DNA of 64,000 nucleotides from Chelativorans intermedius (GCF_025398255.1 NZ_JAODNW010000005.1:1-64000), one strand, 5' to 3'; positions 27,773-37,892 are shown, counted from the stretch's first letter. The notes: generated from the letters alone by a model not told the origin. Translations and numbers: made by a program.

Positions 27773-28546
27773 ATGGCTCCCATTCTCAGCGACCCCCTGT
27801 TCTATCTGGCCGCCGTTCCGGCCGTCATCCTTGTCGGCCTGTCGAAGGGCGGGTTCGGCGGCGCGATGGCACTGCTCGGCGTGCCGCTGGTGGCGCTTGT
27901 GGTGCCGCCGGTGCAGGCGGCGGCCATCCTGCTGCCCATCCTCATCGTCATGGACATCGTCTCGCTTTGGGCCTGGCGCGGCTTCTTCGACCGGCGGCTG
28001 CTCGCCATCATGCTGCCGGGCGCTCTGGCCGGCATCGCCATCGGCTGGCTGACAGCGGCGGTGGTGACCGAGGCGCATGTGCGTCTGATCGTCGGTCTCG
28101 TCACCCTCCTCTTCTTCGTGCGCTGGGCCGTGGACAAGGTGCGGCGCAATGAACGCATCGCCCGGCACAACGCGCCGAAGGGCTTCTTCTGGGGCACGGT
28201 GGCCGGCTTTACCAGCTTCGTGGCCCATGCCGGCGGGCCGCCCTACCAGGTCTATGCGCTGCCGCTCAGGCAGGACCCGAAGCTTTATACCGGCACGAGC
28301 GTGGTCTTCTTCGCCATCGTCAACGCCATCAAGCTGGTGCCCTATTTTGCGCTCGGCCAGTTCGACGCCACCAACCTGACCGCTTCCCTCATCCTCGTGC
28401 CGCTGGCGCCGCTGGCCACGCTGGCCGGGGCCTGGATCGTCAGGCGCATGAAGCCGCAGGTCTTCTACCCCTTCATGTATGGTATGGTGCTGATCGTTTC
28501 GCTGAAGCTCATCCATGACGGGGTGCGCGGGCTTTGGGGCTGGTGA
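27773..28546 (+). CDS. TauE/SafE-family sulfite or organosulfur exporter
   Basis: A 257-residue protein with about eight membrane helices and the TauE/SafE repeats: KGGFGGAMALLGVPLVAL in the first half and GFFWGTVAGFTSFVAHAGGPPYQVYAL in the second. The family exports sulfite, sulfoacetate or related anions. The only sulfur-related neighbour is the SulP gene 24 kb away, so the substrate is open. The region 27641-27772 between it and the divergent ThiE-like gene shows no clear Shine-Dalgarno or promoter. Confidence 0.9.
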   Translation: MAPILSDPLFYLAAVPAVILVGLSKGGFGGAMALLGVPLVALVVPPVQAAAILLPILIVMDIVSLWAWRGFFDRRLLAIMLPGALAGIAIGWLTAAVVTEAHVRLIVGLVTLLFFVRWAVDKVRRNERIARHNAPKGFFWGTVAGFTSFVAHAGGPPYQVYALPLRQDPKLYTGTSVVFFAIVNAIKLVPYFALGQFDATNLTASLILVPLAPLATLAGAWIVRRMKPQVFYPFMYGMVLIVSLKLIHDGVRGLWGW

Positions 28547-28596
28547 GAGGCAACCTCCTGGCGTAAGAATCGTACGACAACGCCCGGGAGGAGACC

Positions 28597-30240
28597 GTGA
28601 GCCAAAATCCCTATGCACAGAATCTCGACAGGAATCCGGCGAACCATCAGCCGCTCACACCGCTGACGCTTCTGGAGCGGGCGGCGCAGGTGTTTCCCGA
28701 TCATCCGGCCGTCATCCACGGGAACACACGGTACACCTATCGCGCCTTCTGGCAGCGGGCGCGCCGTCTCGCCTCGGCGCTGGCCCGCCACGGCATCGGC
28801 AAGGGCGACACGGTTTCGGTGATGCTGTCCAACACGCCGGCGATGCTCGAGGCGCATTTCGGCGTGCCGATGACGAAAGCGGTGCTGCATTCCATCAACA
28901 CGCGGCTGGATGCCGCCGTCATCGCCTTTCAGCTCGATCATGCCGAGGCCAGGGTGGTGATCGTCGACCGCGAGTTTTCCGCCGTCATGAAGGAAGCGCT
29001 CGCAAGAGCCAAGGCGCAGCCGCTGGTGATCGACTACGACGACCCGGACTATCCCGCTGACGCGCCCTATCCCAAGGGAGAGCGCATCGGCAGCCAGGAC
29101 TACGAGGCTTTCGTCGCGTCCGGCGATCCCGAGTTCGCCTGGGCGATGCCGGATGACGAGTGGGATGCCATCTCCCTCAACTATACTTCCGGCACCACGG
29201 GAAATCCCAAGGGCGTCGTCTACCACCATCGCGGCGCGGCGCTGATGGCCTATTCCAACACCATCCATGCGGGGCTCGGGCGGCACCCGGTCTATCTGTG
29301 GACCCTGCCCATGTTTCACTGCAACGGGTGGTGCTTTCCCTGGACGCTGGCCCTGCAGGCGGGCACCCATGTGTGCCTGCGCTGGGTGCGGGCGAAGGCC
29401 ATGTACGACGCCATCGCCGACCATGGGGTGACGCATCTGTGCGGGGCGCCCGTCGTGATGGCGACGCTGATCAACGCCGAGGAGACGGAGCGGCGCGCCT
29501 TCGCGCAGACCGTCACCTTCAGCACCGCAGCCGCCCCGCCGCCCGAATCGGTGCTGGCCGCAATGGCCGAGGCGGGCTTCTCCGTCACCCATCTCTACGG
29601 CCTGACGGAAACCTACGGTCCGGCGGTGGTGAACGAGTGGAAGACGGCTTGGGACGGGCTCGAAGGCGCGGCCAAGGCCACGCGCAAGGCGCGGCAGGGC
29701 GTGCGCTACGCCGCGCTCGAAGGGCTGGCCGTGCTCGACCCGCAGACCATGACGCCGGTGCCCGCCGACGGCGAGACGATGGGCGAGGTGATGTTCCGCG
29801 GCAACATCGTCATGAAGGGATACCTTAAGAACAAGGCGGCGACGGACGAAGCCTTTGCCGGCGGCTGGTTCCACTCCGGCGATCTGGGGGTGATGCACCC
29901 GGACGGCTACATCCAGCTCAAGGACCGCTCGAAGGACATCATCATTTCCGGCGGCGAGAACATCTCCTCAATCGAGGTGGAGGACGCGCTCTACAAGCAC
30001 CCGGCCATCGCCGCCTGTGGCGTGGTGGCGCGGGCCGACGAAAAATGGGGCGAGACGCCGGTGGCCTTCGTGGAGCTGAAGCCGGGCAGGCAGGCGAGCG
30101 CGGAGGAGATCATCGCCCATTGCCGCAACCATCTCGCGGCCTTCAAATGCCCGCGGCATGTATTTTTCGTGGAAATCCCCAAAACCTCGACCGGCAAGAT
30201 CCAGAAGTTCAGGCTGCGCGAGATGGCCAGGACACTGTGA
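28597..30240 (+). CDS. Acyl-CoA synthetase (AMP-forming)
   Basis: A 547-residue ANL-family ligase that activates a carboxylic acid to acyl-AMP and then acyl-CoA. The P-loop is YTSGTTGNPKGV (about residue 194), followed by YGLTETYGP, the GWFHSGDLG hinge region with its Asp, and the C-terminal catalytic Lys in KTSTGKIQKF. The PMFHCNGWCFPWT stretch is typical of medium-chain/AlkK-like and DmdB-like members. GTG start with GGAGGAG upstream. Likely fatty acid or methylmercaptopropionate substrate; not decidable from sequence. Confidence 0.92.
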   Translation: MSQNPYAQNLDRNPANHQPLTPLTLLERAAQVFPDHPAVIHGNTRYTYRAFWQRARRLASALARHGIGKGDTVSVMLSNTPAMLEAHFGVPMTKAVLHSINTRLDAAVIAFQLDHAEARVVIVDREFSAVMKEALARAKAQPLVIDYDDPDYPADAPYPKGERIGSQDYEAFVASGDPEFAWAMPDDEWDAISLNYTSGTTGNPKGVVYHHRGAALMAYSNTIHAGLGRHPVYLWTLPMFHCNGWCFPWTLALQAGTHVCLRWVRAKAMYDAIADHGVTHLCGAPVVMATLINAEETERRAFAQTVTFSTAAAPPPESVLAAMAEAGFSVTHLYGLTETYGPAVVNEWKTAWDGLEGAAKATRKARQGVRYAALEGLAVLDPQTMTPVPADGETMGEVMFRGNIVMKGYLKNKAATDEAFAGGWFHSGDLGVMHPDGYIQLKDRSKDIIISGGENISSIEVEDALYKHPAIAACGVVARADEKWGETPVAFVELKPGRQASAEEIIAHCRNHLAAFKCPRHVFFVEIPKTSTGKIQKFRLREMARTL

Positions 30241-30282
30241 GGGCGGGCAGAGGAAAATTTTAATCGAAGGATCGCCGGTTCG

Positions 30283-30297
30283 TTAACTTCCAGTTAA
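30283..30297. promoter_or_regulatory. CtrA box (TTAA-N7-TTAA) before the sRNA candidate
   Basis: TTAACTTCCAGTTAA is a perfect full CtrA motif. It lies about 23 bp before the first hairpin of the candidate small RNA, where a CtrA-activated promoter would be expected. Confidence 0.65.
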
Positions 30298-30319
30298 GCT
30301 TTACGTGTGTTTACTGTGC

Positions 30320-30417
30320 AAATCCAGTTATCTGGATTCTTACCGAGTGGCTGGAGCCATTCTGTTTGACGCCTCCCTGTTTGACTCCTGAGAGCCGCGA
30401 TCCGCGGCTCTTTTTTT
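30320..30417 (+). ncRNA. Candidate small RNA with rho-independent terminator
   Basis: Between the acyl-CoA synthetase gene and rcdA lies a compact RNA-like unit. It has a 7-bp hairpin AATCCAG-TTAT-CTGGATT (30321-30338), a single-stranded stretch containing GCCTCCCTG (an anti-Shine-Dalgarno-like CUCCC), and a strong terminator AGAGCCGCG-ATC-CGCGGCTCT followed by seven T (30391-30417). The terminator lies 150 bp after the acyl-CoA synthetase stop, so it could simply end that mRNA. The internal hairpin, CUCCC motif and upstream CtrA box favour a separate sRNA of about 95 nt, similar in style to alphaproteobacterial trans-acting sRNAs. No homology search was possible. Confidence 0.5.
30391..30417 (+). 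terminator. Rho-independent terminator
   Basis: A 9-bp GC-rich perfect stem with an ATC loop and a run of seven T. It is one of the strongest terminators in the window. It ends the sRNA candidate or the acyl-CoA synthetase mRNA, and isolates rcdA from upstream transcription. Confidence 0.93.
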
Positions 30418-30451
30418 GTCCGCCCGCCTTCATTGCGCCCGGAATCGCCCG

Positions 30452-30466
30452 TTAACGCTTTGTTAA
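30452..30466. promoter_or_regulatory. CtrA box upstream of rcdA
   Basis: TTAACGCTTTGTTAA is a perfect CtrA full site 112 bp before the rcdA start and downstream of the terminator at 30417. CtrA would therefore act on rcdA itself. Confidence 0.7.
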
Positions 30467-30578
30467 GCGAGGGCTTGCGTTCGCCGGCGGCGAAGCGCAT
30501 TTTCGACACCTCCAGAAACGCCGTGTGACAAGGGACAGGTGCCGGTGCGGGCACCATGAGAGTGGGGACTGGATACGC

Positions 30579-31109
30579 ATGATCACGGGCAGCACGGGCA
30601 GCGCCAATATGGTCAGGCTGGCCGAGAGGCGGGTTTTCTCTCCATCCTTCAAGCCGCTCTATGACGAAGGCATGGGGCTGGTGGAGGAGGCCGCGGAATA
30701 TCTCGACGGCGAGGGGCGCCTTGCCGCGAAGGGTCTGCCGCGCACGGTGGCCGGGCTCTATGCCGCCGAATCGATGCGCCTGACGACACGGCTCATGCAG
30801 CTTGCCTCCTGGCTGCTTCTGCAACGCGCCGCCAATTCCGGCGAGATGACGCGCGAGCAGGTGGCGGTGGAAAAGGCCAAGGTGCGCCTCGACACCGCCT
30901 CCGCCCAGGAGGACGCTCCCGGCTGGGAGGAGCTGCCGGCGGCCTTTCGCGATCTGGTGCGCCGCTCGCTGCGGCTTGAGGCGCTGGTGCGGCGCATGGA
31001 TCGCGAGATCTATGGCGCGGACGGCGAAGGCGGCATTGCGGGCGATGCCGCGCACAACCCCGTGTCGGACCAGATCACGCTTCTGGAGACCGCCTTCGGG
31101 CGCGGCTGA
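30579..31109 (+). CDS. rcdA: RcdA-type protease adaptor (DUF1465)
   Basis: A 176-residue all-helical protein of the DUF1465 family, whose Caulobacter member RcdA links PopA and CpdR to the ClpXP protease to degrade CtrA and other substrates during the cell cycle. Family features seen: RVFSPSFKPLYDEGMGLVEEAA near the start, the long basic/hydrophobic helix AAESMRLTTRLMQLASWLL, and PGWEELPAAFRDLVRRSLRLEALVRRMD. A CtrA box lies upstream, so regulator and degradation factor may form a loop. The ATG follows GGGGAC. Confidence 0.88.
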   Translation: MITGSTGSANMVRLAERRVFSPSFKPLYDEGMGLVEEAAEYLDGEGRLAAKGLPRTVAGLYAAESMRLTTRLMQLASWLLLQRAANSGEMTREQVAVEKAKVRLDTASAQEDAPGWEELPAAFRDLVRRSLRLEALVRRMDREIYGADGEGGIAGDAAHNPVSDQITLLETAFGRG

Positions 31110-31181
31110 ACATGTCGCAGGCCGCCGCCGCTGCCTTGCTTGCCTGATGGCAACGGGCCGGGCAGCGGTTATGGTGAGGCC

Positions 31182-31697
31182 ATGGCAAGCGCGATTCGCA
31201 TCATTGGCATCGACCCGGGGCTGAGGCGCACCGGCTGGGCCGTCATCGAGACGCTCGGCAACGGCCTGCATTTCGTGGCCGCCGGCACGGTGCGCTCCGA
31301 CGACAAGGCGGCGCTGGCGGCGCGGCTGTGCCAGCTTCACGACGGCCTGTCCGACATATTGCAGGCGCACAGGCCGCACGAGGCGGCGGTGGAGGCCACC
31401 TTCGTGAACAAGGACGCGGCGGCGACGCTCAAGCTCGGCCAGGCGCGCGGCATCGCCATGCTGGTGCCGGCGCGCGCCGGGCTCAGCGTCGCCGAATATG
31501 CGCCCAACGCGGTGAAGAAGGCGGTGATCGGCGTGGGCCACGGCGACAAGAAGCAGATCCACATGATGGTGAGAGTGCTGATGCCGAAGGCGCGGTTCGA
31601 CACGGACGATGCGGCGGATGCCATCGCCATCGCCATCTGCCATGCGCATCACCGCCAATCCGCCGCAGCGCGGCTCGCCATGGAAGCGGCGACATGA
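31182..31697 (+). CDS. ruvC: Holliday junction endonuclease RuvC
   Basis: RuvC cuts Holliday junctions after RuvAB branch migration. The 171-residue protein has the RNase H-like active-site acidics in [14 protein letters not shown], the Glu of [12 protein letters not shown] and the Asp pair of [15 protein letters not shown]. Its TGA overlaps the ruvA ATG (ATGA), so the two are coupled. The start was placed at [13 protein letters not shown]. Confidence 0.97.
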   Translation: MASAIRIIGIDPGLRRTGWAVIETLGNGLHFVAAGTVRSDDKAALAARLCQLHDGLSDILQAHRPHEAAVEATFVNKDAAATLKLGQARGIAMLVPARAGLSVAEYAPNAVKKAVIGVGHGDKKQIHMMVRVLMPKARFDTDDAADAIAIAICHAHHRQSAAARLAMEAAT

Positions 31698-32314
31698 TCG
31701 GCAAGCTGAAAGGCATCGTCGACGAGATCGGCGACGACCATTGCATCATCGATGTCGGCGGCGTGGGCTATGTGGCCTATTGCCCGGCGCGCACGCTGGC
31801 CGGCCTGGAGGGTGTGGGCGCGGCGGTGACGCTGTTCATCGAGACCTATGTGCGCGAAGACATGATCCGCCTCTACGGCTTCCGCACGGCGCTCGAGCGC
31901 GAGTGGTTCCGCCTTCTGCAGAACAACGTGCAGGGGGTGGGGGCGAAGGTCGCGCTTTCGGTGCTTTCCACGCTTTCGCCGGCCGAGCTTGCCAACGCCA
32001 TCGCGCTCAAGGATGTGGCCATGGTGGCGCGGGCCCCCGGCGTGGGGCGCAAGGTGGCAGAGCGCATCGTGACGGAGCTGAAGAGCAAGGCCCCGGCCTA
32101 TGCCGGGGAGGCGGCAGGCGGTATCGGGCTGAAACAGGAGCTGGGCGAAGGGGCCGCGCCGGCGCCCGTCTCCGACGCGGTCTCGGCGCTTGCCAATCTC
32201 GGCTATTCGCGGGACGTGGCCGCCAATGCGGTGGCCGCGGCGCTGAAGGCGGCCGGCGAAGGCGCGGATGCGGGAACGCTGATCCGGCTGGGGTTGAAGG
32301 AGCTGGCACGATGA
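31694..32314 (+). CDS. ruvA: Holliday junction branch migration protein RuvA
   Basis: RuvA tetramers hold the four-way junction and load RuvB. The 206-residue product has the OB-fold N-terminus ([15 protein letters not shown]), the helix-hairpin-helix pair with [16 protein letters not shown] and [17 protein letters not shown], and the mobile C-terminal domain ([20 protein letters not shown]) that activates RuvB. It overlaps ruvC by four bases. Confidence 0.97.
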   Translation: MIGKLKGIVDEIGDDHCIIDVGGVGYVAYCPARTLAGLEGVGAAVTLFIETYVREDMIRLYGFRTALEREWFRLLQNNVQGVGAKVALSVLSTLSPAELANAIALKDVAMVARAPGVGRKVAERIVTELKSKAPAYAGEAAGGIGLKQELGEGAAPAPVSDAVSALANLGYSRDVAANAVAAALKAAGEGADAGTLIRLGLKELAR

Positions 32315-32451
32315 GCCTGGCGGTGCGCGCCGGCGCGGATGGCCGGGCCGTGCTTGACGCTCTTCGGCCGTTGATGGCAAGTGCCTGGCTCACGCCACAG
32401 CGCGGCGCAGGGGTTGCGCGGAGCGTTTCCGGCATGGAGCGTGTTTCATGA
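32311..32451 (+). CDS. Possible 46-residue small ORF bridging ruvA and ruvB
   Basis: Its ATG overlaps the ruvA stop (ATGA at 32311-32314) and its TGA overlaps the ruvB ATG (ATGA at 32448-32451), so it would be coupled at both ends. The peptide ([20 protein letters not shown]...) has no recognisable domain. Its third-codon GC is lower than in the neighbours, which argues against a long-conserved gene. It could be a translated spacer that keeps ribosomes moving from ruvA into ruvB. Confidence 0.35.
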   Translation: MSLAVRAGADGRAVLDALRPLMASAWLTPQRGAGVARSVSGMERVS

Positions 32452-33485
32452 GCGAGGTTTCCCGCCTCATCTCCGCCGACAAGCGCGGCGAGGATGCCGA
32501 CGTCACGATGCGGCCGCAGACGCTCGACGAATTCGTCGGGCAGGCGGCGGCACGCGCCAATCTGAAGGTCTTCGTGGAGGCGGCGCGGGCACGCGGCGAA
32601 GCGCTCGATCACGTCCTGTTCGTCGGACCGCCGGGCCTCGGCAAGACCACGCTGGCGCAGATCATGGCGCGCGAGCTGGGCGTCAACTTCCGTGCCACCT
32701 CCGGCCCCGTCATCGCCAAGGCCGGCGACCTGGCCGCACTTCTCACCAATCTGGAAGAGCGCGACGTTCTCTTCATCGACGAGATCCACCGGCTCAACCC
32801 GGCGGTGGAGGAAATCCTCTATCCGGCCATGGAGGACTACCAGCTCGACCTCATCATCGGCGAGGGGCCGGCGGCGCGCTCGGTGAAGATCGACCTTGCG
32901 AAGTTCACGCTGGTGGCGGCGACGACGCGCCTCGGCCTTTTGACCACGCCGCTGCGCGACCGCTTCGGCATTCCCGTGCGGCTGGACTTCTACACGGTGG
33001 AGGAGCTGAGAACCATCGTCGCGCGCGGCGCACGCATCCTGGGGCTGGCGCTTAGCGAGGACGGGGCGGAGGAGATCGCCCGCCGCGCCCGCGGCACGCC
33101 GCGCATTGCCGGCCGTCTCCTGCGCCGCGTGCGCGACTTCGCCTCCGTGGCGGGCGCGGAACGGGTGACACGCCAGGTCGCCGACGAGGCGCTGTCGCGG
33201 CTGGAGGTGGATGCGCTGGGACTCGACCAGCTCGACCGGCGCTATCTCACCATGATCGTGGAGAATTTCGGCGGCGGGCCCGTCGGCATCGAAACCATCG
33301 CCGCCGCCCTCTCGGAGCCGCGCGATGCCATCGAGGACATCATCGAGCCCTATCTCATCCAGCAGGGCTTCATCCAGCGCACGCCGCGTGGGCGCGTGCT
33401 GGCGGCAAAGGCCTGGAAACATCTGGGATTGGCCGCGCCGAAGGAGCTTGCGCAGGCGCAGATCAATCTGTTCGAGGAGGAGTGA
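32448..33485 (+). CDS. ruvB: Holliday junction helicase motor RuvB
   Basis: RuvB is the hexameric AAA+ motor of branch migration. The 345-residue protein has the N-terminal [12 protein letters not shown], Walker [14 protein letters not shown] (about residue 61), Walker [10 protein letters not shown] (about 108), sensor 1 AATTRLG and the arginine-finger region [11 protein letters not shown]. The C-terminal winged helix starts near [13 protein letters not shown]. An odd repeat-rich spacer follows before ybgC. Confidence 0.98.
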   Translation: MSEVSRLISADKRGEDADVTMRPQTLDEFVGQAAARANLKVFVEAARARGEALDHVLFVGPPGLGKTTLAQIMARELGVNFRATSGPVIAKAGDLAALLTNLEERDVLFIDEIHRLNPAVEEILYPAMEDYQLDLIIGEGPAARSVKIDLAKFTLVAATTRLGLLTTPLRDRFGIPVRLDFYTVEELRTIVARGARILGLALSEDGAEEIARRARGTPRIAGRLLRRVRDFASVAGAERVTRQVADEALSRLEVDALGLDQLDRRYLTMIVENFGGGPVGIETIAAALSEPRDAIEDIIEPYLIQQGFIQRTPRGRVLAAKAWKHLGLAAPKELAQAQINLFEEE

Positions 33486-33597
33486 ATGGGGCGGTGAATG
33501 GGAGAAGGGGATTGCGAGGAGGAGCAAAAAAGAGCCCCTTCCAGAAGAGATCGCATACGATATCCCTGTTCACCATTCACCATTCACCATTCACCAA
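33482..33597. repeat. TCACCAT heptamer array with complementary 5' copies
   Basis: Three TCACCAT units and a fourth TCACCAA run from 33570 to 33597. Two copies of the complementary octamer GTGAATGG lie at 33482-33489 (over the ruvB stop) and 33494-33501, so the transcript could fold back across the roughly 70 nt between them. Similar short CCATTCAC-type heptamer strings occur between genes in some Hyphomicrobiales; I cannot check here whether this one is genomically repeated. Confidence 0.7.
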
Positions 33598-33611
33598 TCG
33601 CTTCCGAAACC

Positions 33612-34076
33612 ATGACCGACACCGACGACAGCCTCGTTTCCGGCATCAGCGGCAGGTTGACCGCCACCGGCCACCGCCTCAAGGCGCGGGTCTATTTCGC
33701 CGATACCGATTTCACGGGTGTCGTCTATCACGCGCGCTATCTGGAGTTTCTGGAGCGCGGGCGGTCGGATTTTCTGCGGCTGGCCGGGGTTCACCACACC
33801 GAGCTGGCCGAGGGCAAGCACGGCGAAAGGCTGGCCTGGGTGGTGCGGCGCATGGAGATCGACTTCCAAAGGCCGGCGCGCATCGACGACATCGTGACCG
33901 TGGACACGCGGGTGGAGCGGATTTCCGGGGCGCGCATCTTCATGGCGCAGGAGCTTCTGCGCGACGATACGCTTCTGGTGTCGGCGCGGGTGGAAGCGGC
34001 GATCATCGGCGCCTCCGGCAAACCGCGGCGGTTTCCCAGGGAGTGGGCGGCGGCCTTTCTGCGCAGGCCCGGATAG
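33612..34076 (+). CDS. ybgC: Tol-Pal-associated acyl-CoA thioesterase YbgC
   Basis: A 154-residue hot-dog-fold thioesterase. The catalytic segment YFADTDFTGVVYHARYLEFLERGR is near residue 25, and the fold continues with RRMEIDFQRPARIDDIV. YbgC heads tol-pal clusters in many proteobacteria and acts on short-chain or acyl-carrier-linked thioesters near the membrane. The ATG at 33612 is chosen because the open frame upstream crosses the heptamer repeat. Confidence 0.94.
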   Translation: MTDTDDSLVSGISGRLTATGHRLKARVYFADTDFTGVVYHARYLEFLERGRSDFLRLAGVHHTELAEGKHGERLAWVVRRMEIDFQRPARIDDIVTVDTRVERISGARIFMAQELLRDDTLLVSARVEAAIIGASGKPRRFPREWAAAFLRRPG

Positions 34077-34304
34077 GGCGGGCGGCGGCCATGCGGGATG
34101 CCGCGTAAGACACTGTTAACCATGTTCCTCCATACCATCGGGCGACGGTCATCGTTCGCGCGCCTTCCTTTGACCAAATTTTACCGGAAAAAGGCGCGGA
34201 AGAGGGTCCGCGGGGGGCGCTGCGGCTTCAACGGGCGGCGCGGACACGCGGGCAGGACGGATCGGCACGAAGATGCTGCCCAGTTTTTACGAGGACGTTT
34301 ATCC

Positions 34305-35032
<728 letters not shown>

Positions 35033-35033
<1 letters not shown>

Positions 35034-35485
35034 TGGGCATGTCTGTTGCCTCCGCCCGCACGGGCGGAAACGGACGCCGGCGCCGCGGGCGCCGGCACGC
35101 GCTCATTTCGGAGATCAACGTCACGCCCTTCGTGGACGTGATGCTGGTGCTGCTCATCATCTTCATGGTTGCCGCCCCGCTGCTGACCGTCGGCGTGCCC
35201 ATCGACCTGCCGGAAACGCAGGCCAGGGCGCTGAACGCCGACACGCAGCCCATCACGGTCTCGGTTGACGGCGAGGGCCGGGTGTATCTGCAGGAAACCG
35301 AGATCGCGATCGACGAGGTGGTGCCCAAGCTGGAGGCCATCGCCGAGGCCGGCTACAACGAGCGCATCTATGTGCGTGGCGACCGTTCGGCCGACTACGG
35401 CACGGTGATGCGCGTGATGGCGCGCATTTCGGCCGCCGGCTTCCGGAATCTCGGCCTCGTGACGCTGCAGGAACAGGACGGCTGA
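35033..35485 (+). CDS. tolR: Tol-Pal motor protein TolR
   Basis: A 150-residue ExbD/TolR protein. After a basic N-terminus it has one membrane helix (about residues 33-55, FVDVMLVLLIIFMVAAPLL) carrying the proton-relay Asp of INVTPFVDVMLVLL. A periplasmic domain (VPIDLPETQ; YVRGDRSADYGTVMRVM) binds peptidoglycan when the motor is energised. Start and stop are fixed by overlap with tolQ and the 5-bp gap to tolA. Confidence 0.96.
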
Positions 35486-35490
35486 TCTTC

Positions 35491-36546
35491 ATGAAGACCG
35501 GTCTCGCCATCTCGGTCACCATGCATGCGGCGCTTCTCGGCTTCGGGATCTTCTCGTTGTCGACGCCGCGCGCCTTCGAGGTGGCCGACGTCGAGGCGCT
35601 GCCGGTCGACATCGTTCCGGTCGAAAGCATCACGCAGGTTCAGGAAGGCGACAGGCAGGCGCCCGCCGAGCGGCGGCCGGCACCGAGGCCCACCCTGCGC
35701 ACCGACGAGGTGGAGAACGCCCAGAAGGTGGGCGAGGCGGAGACCGACCTGAAATCGCCGCCCACGCCGGATGCGAAGCCCAAGCCCGTGGAACGCGCTG
35801 CCGAACCTCCGCCGGCACCCGCGCCGCGGCCGCAGCCCGTGGAGACGGCAGCCGAGGAGGCGCAGGTGGCCGAGGCCGAACCCGTGCCGGCGACGGAGCG
35901 GCAGCCGGAGCCCCAGCCACGGCAGGAGGTGACGCCGGATCCCACCGACAAGCCCATGGTGGCGGAGAATGCCGAGGCCGAAAGCGTGACGCTGCCGCGC
36001 ACCGCGCCGGTGCCGCAGGCACGCCCGCAGCCGCCCAGGGCGCAGACCGCCAAGGCGCCGGAGCGCCGGCAGGCGGAGGCGGAGACGCCCGCACCCCGCC
36101 AGCAGGCGAGGGGCGAGAAGAAGGATGACGAGCTGTTCGACCAGGTCGCCGCCCTCCTCAACAAGGAGCGTGCGTCGGGCGGCGGCGCCAGGCGTTCCAC
36201 CGGGGAGGCGGCGCTCGGCGGCACGCGCACCACGGCGGGCGAGCAGCTCACGCAGAGCGAGATGGATGCGCTGCGCGGCCAGATCCAGCGTTGCTGGAAC
36301 GTGCCGGCAGGCGCCATCGACGCGGCCAATCTGAAGGTGTCGCTGCGTTTCAGGCTGGACCCCAGCGGAGCGGTCGAGGGCAACCCCGAGATCATTTCCG
36401 GCGGCGACGGTTCCGGCGTGGCGCGGGCGGCCGCCGAGTCGGCCCGGCGCGCCATCCTGCAATGTGCGCCCTACAACCTGCCGACCGAAAAATACAGCGC
36501 CTGGGCCGATGTCATCGTGCATTTCGACCCCAGCGACATGTTCTGA
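35491..36546 (+). CDS. tolA: Cell envelope integrity protein TolA
   Basis: TolA spans the periplasm from the TolQR motor to Pal/TolB. The 351-residue protein has an N-terminal anchor helix (residues 3-24), a long Pro/Glu/Ala-rich middle (about 50-240, replacing the E. coli Lys/Ala helix, which is usual in alphaproteobacteria), and a C-terminal TolA/TonB-like domain with [12 protein letters not shown], the two cysteines of RCW and LQCAPYNLP, and a final FDPSDMF. Confidence 0.93.
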   Translation: MKTGLAISVTMHAALLGFGIFSLSTPRAFEVADVEALPVDIVPVESITQVQEGDRQAPAERRPAPRPTLRTDEVENAQKVGEAETDLKSPPTPDAKPKPVERAAEPPPAPAPRPQPVETAAEEAQVAEAEPVPATERQPEPQPRQEVTPDPTDKPMVAENAEAESVTLPRTAPVPQARPQPPRAQTAKAPERRQAEAETPAPRQQARGEKKDDELFDQVAALLNKERASGGGARRSTGEAALGGTRTTAGEQLTQSEMDALRGQIQRCWNVPAGAIDAANLKVSLRFRLDPSGAVEGNPEIISGGDGSGVARAAAESARRAILQCAPYNLPTEKYSAWADVIVHFDPSDMF

Positions 36547-36575
36547 CCCCGAGAGAAGCGACGAGGCATGAGTTG

Positions 36576-37892
36576 ATGCGGACATTCGTGAAAGCGATCC
36601 TGACCATCGCCAGCCTGGCTGCGGGCGCGCTGGCGCTGGCGGCCGTGCCGGCGCGTGCTCTGGTGGAGATCGACGTCAACAAGGGCGTCGTCGAGCCGGT
36701 GCCGATCGCCATCACCGACTTTCTTTCGGCGGATGCGATGGGTGCGGAAATCACCGGCGTCGTGGCTGCCGATCTGCGCCGCTCCGGCCTCTTCGCGCCG
36801 ATCGACAAGGGCGCCTTCATCGAAAAGATCTCCAATCCCGACGTGGCGCCACGGTTCGAGGACTGGCGCGTCATCAACGCCCAGGCGGTGGTGACGGGGC
36901 GTGTGCGGCAGGAGCCGGACGGGCGGCTGCGTGTCGAGTTCCGCGTGTGGGACACCTTCGCTGGGCAGCAGCTGAAGGGCGAGCAGCTTTTCGCCAATCG
37001 CGAGAACTGGCGCCGCGTCGCCCACATCATCGCCGACACCATCTATGAGCAGTTCACCGGCGAGAAGGGCTATTTCGACAGCCGCATCGTCTATGTCGAC
37101 GAATCGGGGCCGCGCAACAACCGCGTCAAGCGCCTGGCCATCATGGACCAGGACGGCGCCAACCATCGCTACCTCTCCGATGGCCGCTCCATCGTTCTCA
37201 CGCCGCGCTTCTCGCCGGAGCGCCAGGAAATCACCTACATGTCCTATGAGAGCGGCCAGCCGCAGGTCTATCTCCTGCAACTGGAGACCGGGCAGCGCGA
37301 GCTTGTGGGCAATTTCCCCGGCATGACCTTCGCGCCGCGCTTCTCGCCCAGCGGCGACAAGGTCATCATGAGCCTTCTGCGCGAGGACGGCAACTCCAAC
37401 ATCTTCACCATGGATCTGCGGACGCGCAACACGGCGCGGCTGACCGACACAAACGCCATCGACACCTCGCCTTCCTATTCGCCGGACGGCAAGCAGGTGA
37501 CCTTCACCTCCGACCGCGGCGGGCGGGCGCAGATCTATGTGATGAATGCCGACGGGTCCAACCAGCGCCGCATCTCCTTCGGCGACGGCACCTATTCGAC
37601 GCCCGTCTGGTCGCCGCGCGGCGACCTCATCGCCTTCACGAAGCAGAGCGCAGGCCAGTTCCAGATCGGCGTGATGCGCACCGACGGCTCCGGCGAGCGC
37701 ATCATCTCCACCGGCTTCCTGCAGGAAGGGCCGACCTGGTCGCCCAACGGCCGGGTGATCATGTTCTTCCGCCAGGATGCGGGCGCAGCCGGCCCGAAGC
37801 TCTATACGATCGACCTGACGGGCCGCAACGAGCAACCGGTGCCGACGCCGAATTTCGGCTCGGACCCGGCCTGGTCGCCGCTGCTGAAGTGA
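36576..37892 (+). CDS. tolB: Tol-Pal periplasmic beta-propeller TolB
   Basis: A 438-residue secreted protein: signal peptide (about 1-25), N-terminal TolB domain ([10 protein letters not shown] to [17 protein letters not shown]), then a six-bladed WD40-like propeller with repeated S-x-D-G/SPSGDK motifs ([56 protein letters not shown]). It binds Pal. In E. coli its N-terminal TolA box competes for TolA. It lies 29 bp after tolA. Confidence 0.97.
   Translation: MRTFVKAILTIASLAAGALALAAVPARALVEIDVNKGVVEPVPIAITDFLSADAMGAEITGVVAADLRRSGLFAPIDKGAFIEKISNPDVAPRFEDWRVINAQAVVTGRVRQEPDGRLRVEFRVWDTFAGQQLKGEQLFANRENWRRVAHIIADTIYEQFTGEKGYFDSRIVYVDESGPRNNRVKRLAIMDQDGANHRYLSDGRSIVLTPRFSPERQEITYMSYESGQPQVYLLQLETGQRELVGNFPGMTFAPRFSPSGDKVIMSLLREDGNSNIFTMDLRTRNTARLTDTNAIDTSPSYSPDGKQVTFTSDRGGRAQIYVMNADGSNQRRISFGDGTYSTPVWSPRGDLIAFTKQSAGQFQIGVMRTDGSGERIISTGFLQEGPTWSPNGRVIMFFRQDAGAAGPKLYTIDLTGRNEQPVPTPNFGSDPAWSPLLK

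Noticed and set aside
34110-34120. CtrA box upstream of tolQ
   Set aside because: A single TTAA half-site without a partner.
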